A stretch of DNA of 6,825 nt from Candidatus Aerophobota bacterium. Its GTDB lineage: Bacteria > Aerophobota > Aerophobia > Aerophobales > AE-B3A. The DNA lies in contig JAUWRE010000059.1 of NCBI GenBank assembly GCA_030610725.1, positions 1 to 6,825 on the forward strand, written 5' to 3'. The notes under the pieces were generated by a model that made no database searches, had not been told where the DNA came from, and saw only the letters and a program-made list of their open reading frames with translations. The position numbers and the translations under genes are program-made. Below are positions 1 to 6,369 of the stretch, one piece after another. Position 1 is the first letter of the stretch, and each line of letters begins with the position of its first letter.

Positions 1-699
1 TATAGTTTATCCGAGAGACTCAATATTTCTCTATCTGTTTCTTTGGCTGCTCCTACCACTAATTGAGTAGTTAATCCTGCCTTCAAGGGTTTTTCTTGAT
101 TTATTCTAGCAATTTTCTCTAAGCCTCTTACCAATTCTGAGCTAAATTTTTTGCTGGGAGAAAGCTGAGCCAAGTATTTCTCACCTGGTGCTTCCAGGTT
201 TATAGAGAGTATCCACAAGCTTAGCCGCAGCTTCCACTAAAGACTCAGCCGTACCCGGCAGAATCTTATAATGTATGTAGCCACGATAGCCATACTTATA
301 TCTAAGCAGCTGGACAGTCTGAAGCATTTTTTCCTCTGATTGGTTGGTAGAACCACAAATAGCCGAAGAAAGAAAGAGACCATCCACTAATTTTTTTTCA
401 TAGTATTGAATAAAAAGTCTGGCTAGTTCGTGGGGAGAAAAATTAACCCGGGGGAAATCTCTATCTTTGCGATTAGCGCAATAGAAACAATTACCTTCAC
501 AGGCATTACTCTGCAAAACCTTGAACAGTCTCACACAGCTTCCTTTTTGTCCCACTGCTGGGTAGATAAACTTGAAGCGCTCAAACTTCTTTTTTTTTCT
601 AGTAAAGATAGAAGGAAACCCACAAACATCAAACTGAGCTCCCTCTCCCAAAATCTTAAGCTTCTCTGAAGAATCTGGCTTTCTCAGTAAATAAGTCAT
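1..699 (-). pseudogene. Radical SAM protein of the putative DNA modification/repair type (COG4277-like), frameshifted and cut by the window edge
   Basis: The first 163 residues read in one frame from ATG 699. They carry a radical SAM cluster motif C67-x3-C71-x2-C74 (ACEGNCFYCANR), which should bind a 4Fe-4S cluster and SAM. They also carry family-typical stretches FSPHELARLF, GLFLSSAICGS and GYRGYIHYKILPG. After LVD163 this frame soon stops (181-183). A different frame, open from 209 to base 3, continues the family sequence as LSINLEAPGEKYLAQLSP, then later TTQLVVGAAKETDREIL. The gene is therefore one protein split by a frameshift near 210. Such proteins are about 400 residues with the radical SAM domain first and often a helix-hairpin-helix at the C-terminus; only about 233 codons are visible. 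The substrate is unknown; a DNA role is inferred from the family's link to a uracil-DNA-glycosylase-like partner, which would lie beyond base 1. The ribosome site is weak (AGG 7 nt before ATG). The shift may be a real mutation or a sequencing error. Confidence 0.8.
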
Positions 700-779
700 T
701 TCCTTACCTACATTTCTCGCTTTACCTGTTACACTTCCTGATGATATGGTTTTGCATTGTCTTCACTATGCGCTATACG

Positions 780-1586
780 CTAATAAAGGGCTTCACTTAA
801 CATTGAATACATATTCTCTTCTGTTAAGAAATTTATATCACTGCTCTTTTTAGCAAAATTCTTTTGCTCCTCGGTGCAGTAGCCCCAGCTAGCCAGATAA
901 ACATTGACCCCCAAAGGCCTAACTGCTAATAATTGACTCAGATTATCGTCTAAGAAGTGTATACCTTCAAATTTAACCCCATATTTATTGACGATATATT
1001 CCATCTGAACAGTCTTATCCGTACTTATATGCAAATCAACTATATCTTCTTCCTTTATATTAAGATTTAAATACTGTTCAGTCAGCAGAGATTTTGCGGT
1101 CTCTTTGTTATTAGTAGTAGCCATAATCGTCTTGTGCTCATTAGCTAACCTTCTCATTTCATTAATGCAATTAAAACCAGGGGTTAATCTGGCCCAGGCA
1201 TCGAAATTATCTTTAAATATCTTGCCTCTTGTATCATAAAAACATTGATAAAATCTTTCTATGTCTTTATTAAGAATTAGTTTCTTTATTTTAAAAAATT
1301 CATCTTCAGAACTTACCTTTAGATTATCTTCTATAATATAGAGGATTACTGCATAATCAGAAGCATCCTTAATATGATGTCTATACTGTCTAAATTTTTT
1401 GACTTGAGGTTGATAATTAGAAATTAAGCTCGAAAATTTATCTATTTCCGGTTTTTTATTATCAAAAATCCTTGTTTTATTATTGATATATTTTCTATAA
1501 GAAACATAAGTAACAAATAAAGCCTCCATTACACTATCAACAATGCAACCATCAAAATCTAAAGCTAATATTTTTTGCCTTCCCAT
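780..1586 (-). CDS. HAD-superfamily phosphatase, phosphoglycolate-phosphatase-like
   Basis: A 268-residue soluble protein with all four HAD motifs. Motif I is DFDGCIVDS (nucleophile D10, acid/base D12). Motif II is the threonine in IMATTNN (about T157). A candidate motif III lysine is K191. Motif IV is FLDDN (D213, D214). These predict Mg-dependent phosphate-ester hydrolysis through an aspartyl-phosphate. Motifs I and II are separated by about 140 mostly charged, helical-looking residues, a larger C1 cap than in ordinary phosphoglycolate phosphatases, so the substrate cannot be read from the sequence. The start at ATG 1586 is fixed by AGGAGG 7 nt upstream. It lies 76 nt after the helicase gene and 80 nt before the radical SAM gene, and may have its own promoter. 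It is very AT-rich and all 11 arginines use AGA/AGG. The family call is secure; the specific substrate is not known. Confidence 0.85.
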   Translation of the reverse strand: MGRQKILALDFDGCIVDSVMEALFVTYVSYRKYINNKTRIFDNKKPEIDKFSSLISNYQPQVKKFRQYRHHIKDASDYAVILYIIEDNLKVSSEDEFFKIKKLILNKDIERFYQCFYDTRGKIFKDNFDAWARLTPGFNCINEMRRLANEHKTIMATTNNKETAKSLLTEQYLNLNIKEEDIVDLHISTDKTVQMEYIVNKYGVKFEGIHFLDDNLSQLLAVRPLGVNVYLASWGYCTEEQKNFAKKSSDINFLTEENMYSMLSEALY

Positions 1587-1593
1587 TCTCCAT

Positions 1594-1599
1594 CCTCCT
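1594..1599 (-). promoter_or_regulatory. Strong ribosome binding site of the HAD phosphatase
   Basis: The minus strand reads AGGAGG with a 7-nt spacer before ATG 1586. This consensus Shine-Dalgarno sequence decides the start and indicates independent, efficient translation of the phosphatase. Confidence 0.8.
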
Positions 1600-1633
1600 G
1601 ATTTCTTTTCTTTGTAAGAATAGTGCTCAATAA

Positions 1634-1662
1634 CCTATAAGTTTCTTAAAGAATAAGTTCAA
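1634..1662 (-). promoter_or_regulatory. Candidate sigma70 promoter for the HAD phosphatase
   Basis: On the minus strand TTGAAC (1662-1657) is separated by exactly 17 nt from TATAGG (1639-1634). Each box matches four of six consensus bases. The -35 box lies right after the helicase stop codon, and transcription would begin near 1627, leaving room for the ribosome site at 1599. AT-rich sequence gives such matches by chance, so this is tentative. Confidence 0.35.
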
Positions 1663-3633
1663 CTAATGAGTTTTCTCCATAAATTGTTTTACTTCATCCA
1701 GGTTAGATGTTATCTTGCATTTGGGTAGAGAGCGAAAAAACATCTTTCCATAGTGTCTTGTCTTGAGACGCGGATCAAGAATAGCTACTATCCCTTTGTC
1801 TTTTCTATTTCTAATAAGACGCCCAAAACCCTGTTTTAAAAGAATGATAGCTTGAGGAAGTTGATAATGGAGAAAAGGATTCTTATTTTGAGCCCTGAAA
1901 AACTCTATTTTTGCCTCCACAATAGGTTCGTTGGGAACAGCAAAGGGAAGTTTAGTAATAATCACACATTGTAAGGCCTCTCCCGGGACATCTACCCCCT
2001 GCCAGAAGGTATTGGTGCCTAGAAGGACAGAGCCTTTATTTTGTTTGAACTCCTCAAGAAGCTGATAACGAGGCATATCTCCCTGTTTTAAAATTTTAAG
2101 ATTACTTTCATCTTCTTTGAGCTCTTCATATATCTGATCTAGCATCTCAAAACTGGTAAAAAGGACAAAAGTATATCCCTTCACTATCTTAAGGATATCT
2201 TTGACTTCTTTGCTTACCTGCGAGAAGTATTCAGATGTTTCTGGCCAGGGATCGGGCATTCGAAAAGGGATATAGACAAGTGCCTGTTTTAAATAATCAA
2301 AAGAAGAATCAAGAAGAAGTTCTCTACCCTCTTCTAGCCCAATTCTTTCTCTTATGAAGGCAAAATCTCTATTAGTAGTTAAGGTAGCTGAGGTAAGAAT
2401 GATTACTTTCACCCGATCAAAAAGCCTTCTCTTTAATTCCTGGGCAATATTTATGGGAGCAGCGTGTAGAGCATACCTGGTTATGTTTCTTCTTGGAAAG
2501 GCCTCTACCCAATAAACGTAATCCTTTTCCTCTTGCTCAATAACTCTTCTTAAATTATCCTTTATTTCCAAACAACGAGCCAGAAATGATGAAATTTCCA
2601 GTTTTATCTCTTCATCTTTTTCCTTATCCAGAAGTGAATTTAAACCAAACGTTAAGCGAGAAAGAGGATTGTCTAAGAGGTTAGTCATAAATCCCTTTTC
2701 TCTAATTCTTTGCTTAAGATTATCCTTCCCCAGTTTATCCCTCAGGCTAGAAAAGAATAACTCGTTAGCTGCTTTTGCCTCCTTGACTAGCCCTTCCAAG
2801 AGATCTCTTTTTTCATCTTTCAAATCTTTTACTCTGAAAAAGAGACCTTTCTGAGCAGCAGGATTGGAAAGAGAGTTCAAGAGAAAATTTATGGCTGTAT
2901 TGGAAATTTCGATTCCCAGGAAACTGGTAGCTACCTCTTCCAGATTATGAGCCTCGTCGAAAACTATTCCCTTGAAAGAGGGAAGCACTTTCTCTCCCGA
3001 AGCAAGATGAGCAAAGAAAAGATGATGATTAAGTACTAATACCTGAGATTTATGCATCTTCTTTCTTGCTTTGACATAATAACAATCACTCTGGTGAGAA
3101 CACCCTTTCCCCATACAAAGGTCGGCGTTTCGACAAACTCTATGCCAGACTTTAAATAGTGGATTAAAATCTAATTCTGATTTTAATCCTCTGATAAGAT
3201 AAGGACGAATCTTGAAAATCTTCCCTAATTGGTTAACTTCTTTTCTTGTATCTACTAGACCATAGGCTCGAGCACGCTCAAGTCTCCTTAAGCAGAGATA
3301 ATTTTCTCCTCCTACTACTAAAGCAAAGTCAAAATCTATCTTGAGAGCATCTTTTAAGAAAGGAAGGTCTCTTTTAATTAATTGCTCTTGTAGGGTTTTA
3401 GTATAGGTAGATATGAGTATCCGATTTTTCTCTTCCACAGCCCAATAAATAAAAGGAATCAAATAGGCCAAGCTCTTTCCGATGCCTGTACCTGCTTCTA
3501 CTATAAGATGTTCCTCCTCTTGTATAGCGTCTTCTATCGCCTTTGCCATCTCAATCTGCTGAATTCTCTCTTCGTAACTATCTAGTTCTCTAGCGATTGC
3601 ACCATTTTCTCCTAATATATCTTCTACCTTCAT
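1663..3633 (-). CDS. dinG: DinG/XPD-family ATP-dependent DNA helicase with iron-sulfur domain
   Basis: A superfamily 2 helicase of 656 residues counted from ATG 3633. Visible parts in order: Walker A AGTGIGKS (47-54); four probable 4Fe-4S ligands C114, C173, C178 and C184 (CMGKGC...DC, before VKAR); Walker B DEAH (226-229); TSATL (414-418); the motif V region FWQGVDVPGE (about 543-552); and motif VI QGFGRLIR (601-608). This is the complete DinG/XPD plan. It predicts a 5'-to-3' helicase that clears R-loops, D-loops or other structured DNA in replication and repair. No exonuclease domain precedes the helicase, unlike the Bacillus-type DinG. An in-frame TTG at 3666 would add 11 residues. I prefer ATG 3633 because the protein then begins MKVEDILGENG, as relatives do, with a weak GAG ribosome site. 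The gene follows the PHP gene by 50 nt and is probably cotranscribed. About two thirds of its arginines are AGA/AGG. Confidence 0.92.
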   Translation of the reverse strand: MKVEDILGENGAIARELDSYEERIQQIEMAKAIEDAIQEEEHLIVEAGTGIGKSLAYLIPFIYWAVEEKNRILISTYTKTLQEQLIKRDLPFLKDALKIDFDFALVVGGENYLCLRRLERARAYGLVDTRKEVNQLGKIFKIRPYLIRGLKSELDFNPLFKVWHRVCRNADLCMGKGCSHQSDCYYVKARKKMHKSQVLVLNHHLFFAHLASGEKVLPSFKGIVFDEAHNLEEVATSFLGIEISNTAINFLLNSLSNPAAQKGLFFRVKDLKDEKRDLLEGLVKEAKAANELFFSSLRDKLGKDNLKQRIREKGFMTNLLDNPLSRLTFGLNSLLDKEKDEEIKLEISSFLARCLEIKDNLRRVIEQEEKDYVYWVEAFPRRNITRYALHAAPINIAQELKRRLFDRVKVIILTSATLTTNRDFAFIRERIGLEEGRELLLDSSFDYLKQALVYIPFRMPDPWPETSEYFSQVSKEVKDILKIVKGYTFVLFTSFEMLDQIYEELKEDESNLKILKQGDMPRYQLLEEFKQNKGSVLLGTNTFWQGVDVPGEALQCVIITKLPFAVPNEPIVEAKIEFFRAQNKNPFLHYQLPQAIILLKQGFGRLIRNRKDKGIVAILDPRLKTRHYGKMFFRSLPKCKITSNLDEVKQFMEKTH

Positions 3634-3683
3634 TTTTATCTCATAGTTAAAAACATCTCGGAACAACTTCTCGATGCTCGATT

Positions 3684-4424
3684 CTAGTCGCCAGAAGAAT
3701 TATCCCTGGGGCCTAGTATGGGAGATATTGTATGCTTTAAACCTAAAATGATGTTACCCCAGTTAAGTTTTAGCGGTCGAGTAACTATTTCTACCTTATT
3801 TTCTTTAATTGCTCTAATAACTGCCTGGGGCGTCTTTTCTGCATCAATAAAAGAATAAGTTGATCCAAACTGGCTGAGAAGATGAGCATCGGAGACCCCT
3901 ATTAGAGGAAGATTATATTGTTCGGCTTTTCTTTCTGCTTTTCTATTAAAGTTAATTCCTCTAAAGTAGAAATGAGTATATTCCAGGGCATCGAGAATAT
4001 GGATATAGCGATCCAGTTCCTTGCCCAGGGAGGTGAGTGTGGGGAAATATGGATGAGGCGCCATTATTAGACTACCCTCACCTTTATGGCATCTGAGTTC
4101 CTCCAGGGTATTAATCTCTTTTTCTCTCCACTCATTAACATTGAGTAAAATAATGTGTTTCCCCTCTATTTTCACCTCTATTCCAGGAATAAGAAGTATT
4201 CCTTTATCGAAAGCATATTTCTTTAGGTAATCATCGTAAAGAACCATATTGTGATTGGTAATAGCTAAGACATCAAATTTCTGACGCCAGGCTTCGTCAA
4301 TCAATTGTTTGGCCGTATATTTAATTTTATCTTTGGGATCCTCTTGAGTATGGAGGTGTAAATCAGCTTTTAATTTCCCGGGGGAATTCATTTCCTGATC
4401 TATCTTCAAAAACATTCCTTTCAT
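3684..4424 (-). CDS. PHP-domain metal-dependent phosphoesterase
   Basis: A 246-residue protein with the PHP metal-binding pattern: DLHLHT (H23, H25), ITNHN (H58), GIEV (E83), APHPY (H124), YTH (H151) and a C-terminal SDAH (D179, H181). All expected ligands appear present, so it should be an active trinuclear metal phosphoesterase of the stand-alone type that includes histidinol-phosphatase-like and nucleotide/3',5'-bisphosphate phosphatases. Motif II reads TNHN where TDHD is more common; the histidine ligand is kept. It lacks the polymerase domains of DnaE or PolX, so it is not a polymerase proofreading PHP. The substrate is unknown. ATG 4424 lies 5 nt after the DUF2007 stop with no clear ribosome site of its own, which suggests translational coupling. 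In-frame ATGs at residues 4 and 12 are possible alternative starts. Confidence 0.85.
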   Translation of the reverse strand: MKGMFLKIDQEMNSPGKLKADLHLHTQEDPKDKIKYTAKQLIDEAWRQKFDVLAITNHNMVLYDDYLKKYAFDKGILLIPGIEVKIEGKHIILLNVNEWREKEINTLEELRCHKGEGSLIMAPHPYFPTLTSLGKELDRYIHILDALEYTHFYFRGINFNRKAERKAEQYNLPLIGVSDAHLLSQFGSTYSFIDAEKTPQAVIRAIKENKVEIVTRPLKLNWGNIILGLKHTISPILGPRDNSSGD

Positions 4425-4429
4425 TTTAT

Positions 4430-4663
4430 TTAATTATTTATTTGTTCACCATCCTCATTTTTCTTATTTTCCCTCTGATAGTCCTCAATAATCTTCTCCG
4501 CTTTTTCAAAATCTTCCTCTTCCACCATTACTCTTATTTGAATTACAGGATATACTGTTCCGATCCGACTATCCCACAAGACACATCTTATACCATTATC
4601 TTCCAGAATTGATTTTATCACATCTGCTTCAACCATAAGGCGAGTTGAGTAAATCTGTATCAT
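4430..4663 (-). CDS. DUF2007-family small protein
   Basis: A 77-residue protein with the DUF2007 pattern. It opens with a strand (IQIYSTRL), then a helix (VEADVIKSILEDNGI), a strand (RCVLWDS), and then IQIRVMVEEEDFEKAEKIIEDY, ending in a charged disordered tail after residue 63. The family is annotated as a putative signal-transducing protein with a PII-like fold, but no reaction or ligand is established. There is no signal peptide or membrane segment, so it is probably cytoplasmic. It is the first gene of the DUF2007-PHP-helicase cluster and its stop is only 5 nt from the PHP start. AGGGAG lies 8 nt before ATG 4663 and supports this start. Confidence 0.8.
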   Translation of the reverse strand: MIQIYSTRLMVEADVIKSILEDNGIRCVLWDSRIGTVYPVIQIRVMVEEEDFEKAEKIIEDYQRENKKNEDGEQINN

Positions 4664-4671
4664 CGCTTCAT

Positions 4672-4677
4672 CTCCCT
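4672..4677 (-). promoter_or_regulatory. Ribosome binding site of the DUF2007 gene
   Basis: The minus strand reads AGGGAG with an 8-nt spacer before ATG 4663. An ATG directly after AGGGAG is too close to it and leads only into a short out-of-frame reading frame. Confidence 0.65.
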
Positions 4678-4721
4678 GAAAATAAAAAGAGTTTCATCCG
4701 TCAGAATTCCCTAAAACCCTT

Positions 4722-4735
4722 ACTTTTGTAAAAGT
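4722..4735. repeat. Short inverted repeat upstream of the DUF2007 operon
   Basis: ACTTTTGTAAAAGT has perfect 6-bp arms around a 2-bp centre, about 60 nt upstream of the DUF2007 start. On the minus strand it contains TTTACA, a possible -35 box, though no convincing -10 box follows at the right distance. It has the size of a small operator, but may be chance in AT-rich DNA. Together with the hairpin at 4803-4841 it is all I can see in the 190-nt gap between the reductase and the DUF2007 gene. Confidence 0.25.
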
Positions 4736-4802
4736 TGGACTACTTTCCTTCCATCTGACATTTTGACTTAACCGGTTTCGCTAAATACTTTAACTCGCCT
4801 AA

Positions 4803-4841
4803 GTAAACCAATAACCTCTCCTCATAGGTGAGAGAGTTTAC
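4803..4841 (-). terminator. Possible hairpin terminator after the aldo/keto reductase
   Basis: GTAAAC (4803-4808) pairs with GTTTAC (4836-4841), and inside it CTCTC (4816-4820) pairs with GAGAG (4830-4834), giving a two-part stem with internal loops. It begins 12 nt beyond the reductase stop in the direction of transcription. No clean T run follows on the minus strand, so it would be a weak intrinsic terminator or only a stabilising 3' structure. Confidence 0.3.
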
Positions 4842-4853
4842 CTCTTAAACCCT

Positions 4854-5699
4854 CTACCTAGAAAAGATGGGATCAAGACCTTCGCTTAACCTGGCCACCT
4901 GAGTAGCTTCTTCCTGGGAGAGGGGTTTGAACTCATCAGCAGCATCACATGCCCAGCGTAGAAGTTCGATGTGTCCAGGACTCACTGCAGCCGTAATTGG
5001 TTTGGAAAGGGTAAATCGAAAGGCCAGTCTGGCTTCATCATAATTGTCCACCGGTGCATACCAGCACTTTTGCCATTTTCGTTGCTCATTTTCCTCCCAT
5101 TTTCTTTTGGCAAGTGTTTTTAGAGCAAGTATTCCCAGTCCTTTCTCTTGCGCTTTGCTCAGCACTTGAGAACCGAAATGTCCCTGATGCCAGCATACCC
5201 AGTTGAATGGAAAGAGGAGGCTATCAAAAGCAAAGTGGTCTAATAACGATAAGGCTGCCTCCTCGGAGTGGGCAGAAAACCCAATGTATCGTATTAACCC
5301 TTGCTTTCGAGCCTCTAAAAAAGCTTCCATTGCACCTCCCGCTCCCATGATCTGATCCACTTCTTTTAAGGTAGTCACCCCATGAAGCTGGTAGAGATCG
5401 ACATGGTCTGTGCGCAAACGACGTAGAGAGCGATGTAATTCTAGCGAGGCTTTTTTCCTGCTGCGCTCGCCAGTCTTACATGCCAGGAACACAGACTTTC
5501 GATACGGTTCCAGAGCAGGACCCAAACGCTCCTCTGCATTACCATAACTGGGCGCAACATCGAAGTAGTTGATACCCCGGCTGACTGCCTCAGCAACCAA
5601 TCGACGCGCGTTAGCTATACTCTCATTCATTACTATGATACCGCCAAAGCCAACTACAGAAAGTGTCATGCCTGTCTTGCCCAGAGGACGTTTTTCCAT
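4854..5699 (-). CDS. Aldo/keto reductase, NADPH-dependent oxidoreductase family
   Basis: A 281-residue TIM-barrel oxidoreductase with the full catalytic tetrad D47 and Y52 (FDVAPSYG), K75 (LACKTGE) and H106 (YQLHG). It opens with the family start RPLGKTGMTLSVVGFGG. It should reduce carbonyls to alcohols with NAD(P)H in the cytoplasm. It lacks the C-terminal ferredoxin-like cysteines of some bacterial members, and the physiological substrate is unknown. AAGGAGG 8 nt upstream fixes the start at ATG 5699; an ATG at 5717 overlaps that ribosome site and is not used. Base composition is unusual here: I count about 16 CGN and 5 AGR arginine codons, against roughly 14 and 28 in the helicase and 0 and 7 in the glycosylase remnant. 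With a separate strong promoter and a truncated gene next door, this suggests horizontal acquisition. Confidence 0.92.
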   Translation of the reverse strand: MEKRPLGKTGMTLSVVGFGGIIVMNESIANARRLVAEAVSRGINYFDVAPSYGNAEERLGPALEPYRKSVFLACKTGERSRKKASLELHRSLRRLRTDHVDLYQLHGVTTLKEVDQIMGAGGAMEAFLEARKQGLIRYIGFSAHSEEAALSLLDHFAFDSLLFPFNWVCWHQGHFGSQVLSKAQEKGLGILALKTLAKRKWEENEQRKWQKCWYAPVDNYDEARLAFRFTLSKPITAAVSPGHIELLRWACDAADEFKPLSQEEATQVARLSEGLDPIFSR

Positions 5700-5707
5700 T
5701 TTTCTAA

Positions 5708-5714
5708 CCTCCTT
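5708..5714 (-). promoter_or_regulatory. Strong ribosome binding site of the aldo/keto reductase
   Basis: The minus strand reads AAGGAGG with an 8-nt spacer to ATG 5699. It overlaps the upstream in-frame ATG 5717, which it therefore rules out as the start. Confidence 0.8.
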
Positions 5715-5823
5715 CATTTCACTTTTCCTGATTGTTTCTCTACAAAATTCAAGTATCTTCCAGTCGTAATCTATTCTTTGCTCTCTACCATACAGCTCTG
5801 AAATGCACCAAATCTTTTGATAA

Positions 5824-5861
5824 TTTGACCAATTATAGGCTATTTTAAGCTAAAGGTCAAA
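5824..5861. repeat. Inverted half-sites TTTGACC/GGTCAAA flanking the reductase promoter
   Basis: TTTGACC (5824-5830) and its exact complement GGTCAAA (5855-5861) are 24 bp apart, with centres 31 bp apart, close to three helical turns. One arm contains the -35 box and the other covers the expected transcription start. That layout would suit a dimeric repressor, or two cooperating dimers, occluding the promoter. Binding is inferred; no regulator gene is in view. Confidence 0.45.
5832..5860 (-). promoter_or_regulatory. Near-consensus sigma70 promoter of the aldo/keto reductase
   Basis: On the minus strand TTGACC (5860-5855) and a perfect TATAAT (5837-5832) are separated by 17 nt. Transcription would start near 5825, giving a leader of about 125 nt before ATG 5699. 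This is the clearest promoter in the window. It is embedded in an inverted repeat (5824-5861) that may make it regulated. Confidence 0.75.
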
Positions 5862-5925
5862 ATTTTCTCAATCTTCAATCAAACTGGTTGACTTTTTCTC
5901 ACAATTGAGCAAAAATAAGTACAAA

Positions 5926-5946
5926 GAGTTAACTCCAAAGGGAGTC
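5926..5946. repeat. Nested palindromes at the edge of the glycosylase remnant
   Basis: GAGTTAACTC (5926-5935) is a perfect 10-bp palindrome. It overlaps a second hairpin, ACTCC-aaag-GGAGT (5932-5945), so three related GAGT/ACTC units lie in 21 bp. They end one or two bases before recognisable glycosylase homology begins at 5948. They could mark a rearrangement junction or a small protein-binding site. Confidence 0.4.
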
Positions 5947-5947
5947 A

Positions 5948-6310
5948 GCCTATGTCTATCTTATCTATGGCATGTATTATCTGTTTAATATAGTGACAGA
6001 GAAAAAAGGGAAAGCAGGAGCGGTGTTACTAAGAGCATTAGACCCCCAGAAAGGGATTGGAGTGATGAAGAGAATGAGGAAAATCGATGAGATAAAAAAT
6101 TTGACCAATGGCCCAGGTAAATTGACACAAGCTTTTGCCATCACTAACAAAGAACACAAACAGGACTTACTCTCTGGTTCCCTGGTGATTGAAGAGGGTA
6201 TAAGGGAGAAATTTGAAATAACTTCTGCTACAAGAATTGGGGTGAGCGCTGGAGGCCAGGCTAAATTGAGATTCTACATCAAAGGAAATCAATTCGTGTC
6301 AAAAAGGTAA
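5948..6310 (+). pseudogene. mpg: 3-methyladenine (alkyladenine) DNA glycosylase, 5'-truncated remnant
   Basis: From 5948 the frame reads AYVYLIYGMYYLFNIVT, then VLLRALDP, LTNGPGKLTQAFAI, ATRIGVS and RFYIKGNQFVSKR, the C-terminal part of the AAG/MPG family (Pfam Pur_DNA_glyco), with a normal C-terminus. Intact members have about 190-200 residues; about 120 are here. The missing N-terminal part holds the VETEAY segment with the catalytic glutamate that activates water, so base excision is not expected. The frame is closed by TAA at 5930-5932. The first usable start, ATG 5972, would give 112 residues, has no ribosome site, and would also drop the YVYLIY segment containing the helix-intercalating tyrosine. 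Equivalents of human N169 and R182 remain. All seven arginines are AGA/AGG, like the native genes. It is most likely a decaying fragment; expression as a 112-residue protein cannot be excluded. Confidence 0.85.
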
Positions 6311-6322
6311 ACCCTATCTCAT

Positions 6323-6351
6323 TTGCCTTTAATATGATTTAATGATAAAAT
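6323..6351 (+). promoter_or_regulatory. Candidate sigma70 promoter for the envelope-protein gene
   Basis: TTGCCT (6323-6328) and TAAAAT (6346-6351) are separated by exactly 17 nt. The boxes match four and five of six consensus bases. Transcription would start near 6358, giving a leader of about 60 nt before ATG 6421. The site follows the glycosylase stop by 12 nt, so the downstream gene need not depend on read-through. Confidence 0.5.
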
Positions 6352-6369
6352 ATGGAGAAAATAGAATTA

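Noticed and set aside
430..669. Plus-strand 79-codon reading frame opposite the radical SAM gene
   Set aside because: It is antisense to the conserved cysteine motif region and shows no family likeness.
2669..2854. Plus-strand 61-codon reading frame inside the helicase gene
   Set aside because: It is antisense to an intact helicase and its leucine/serine-rich sequence is what the opposite strand of that gene would give.
4664..4853. Possible missing N-terminal half of the glycosylase on the far side of the reductase
   Set aside because: No VETEAY-like or other N-terminal family motif is recognisable on the plus strand in this gap.
5888..5916. Rightward promoter TTGACT plus AAAAAT ahead of the glycosylase remnant
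   Set aside because: The -35 box is good but the -10 box is poor, and the gene it would serve has no usable start.
5881..5947. Possible decayed N-terminal glycosylase sequence in a second frame (KYKELTPKGV just before 5947, faintly like SYRGKTPR...GGV)
   Set aside because: Only a few residues match and several conserved blocks (VETEAY, H, MF) are absent. The similarity is too weak to claim a frameshifted N-terminus.
5977..6159. Minus-strand 60-codon reading frame opposite the glycosylase remnant
   Set aside because: It lies opposite clear family homology, has no ribosome site and no recognisable protein features.
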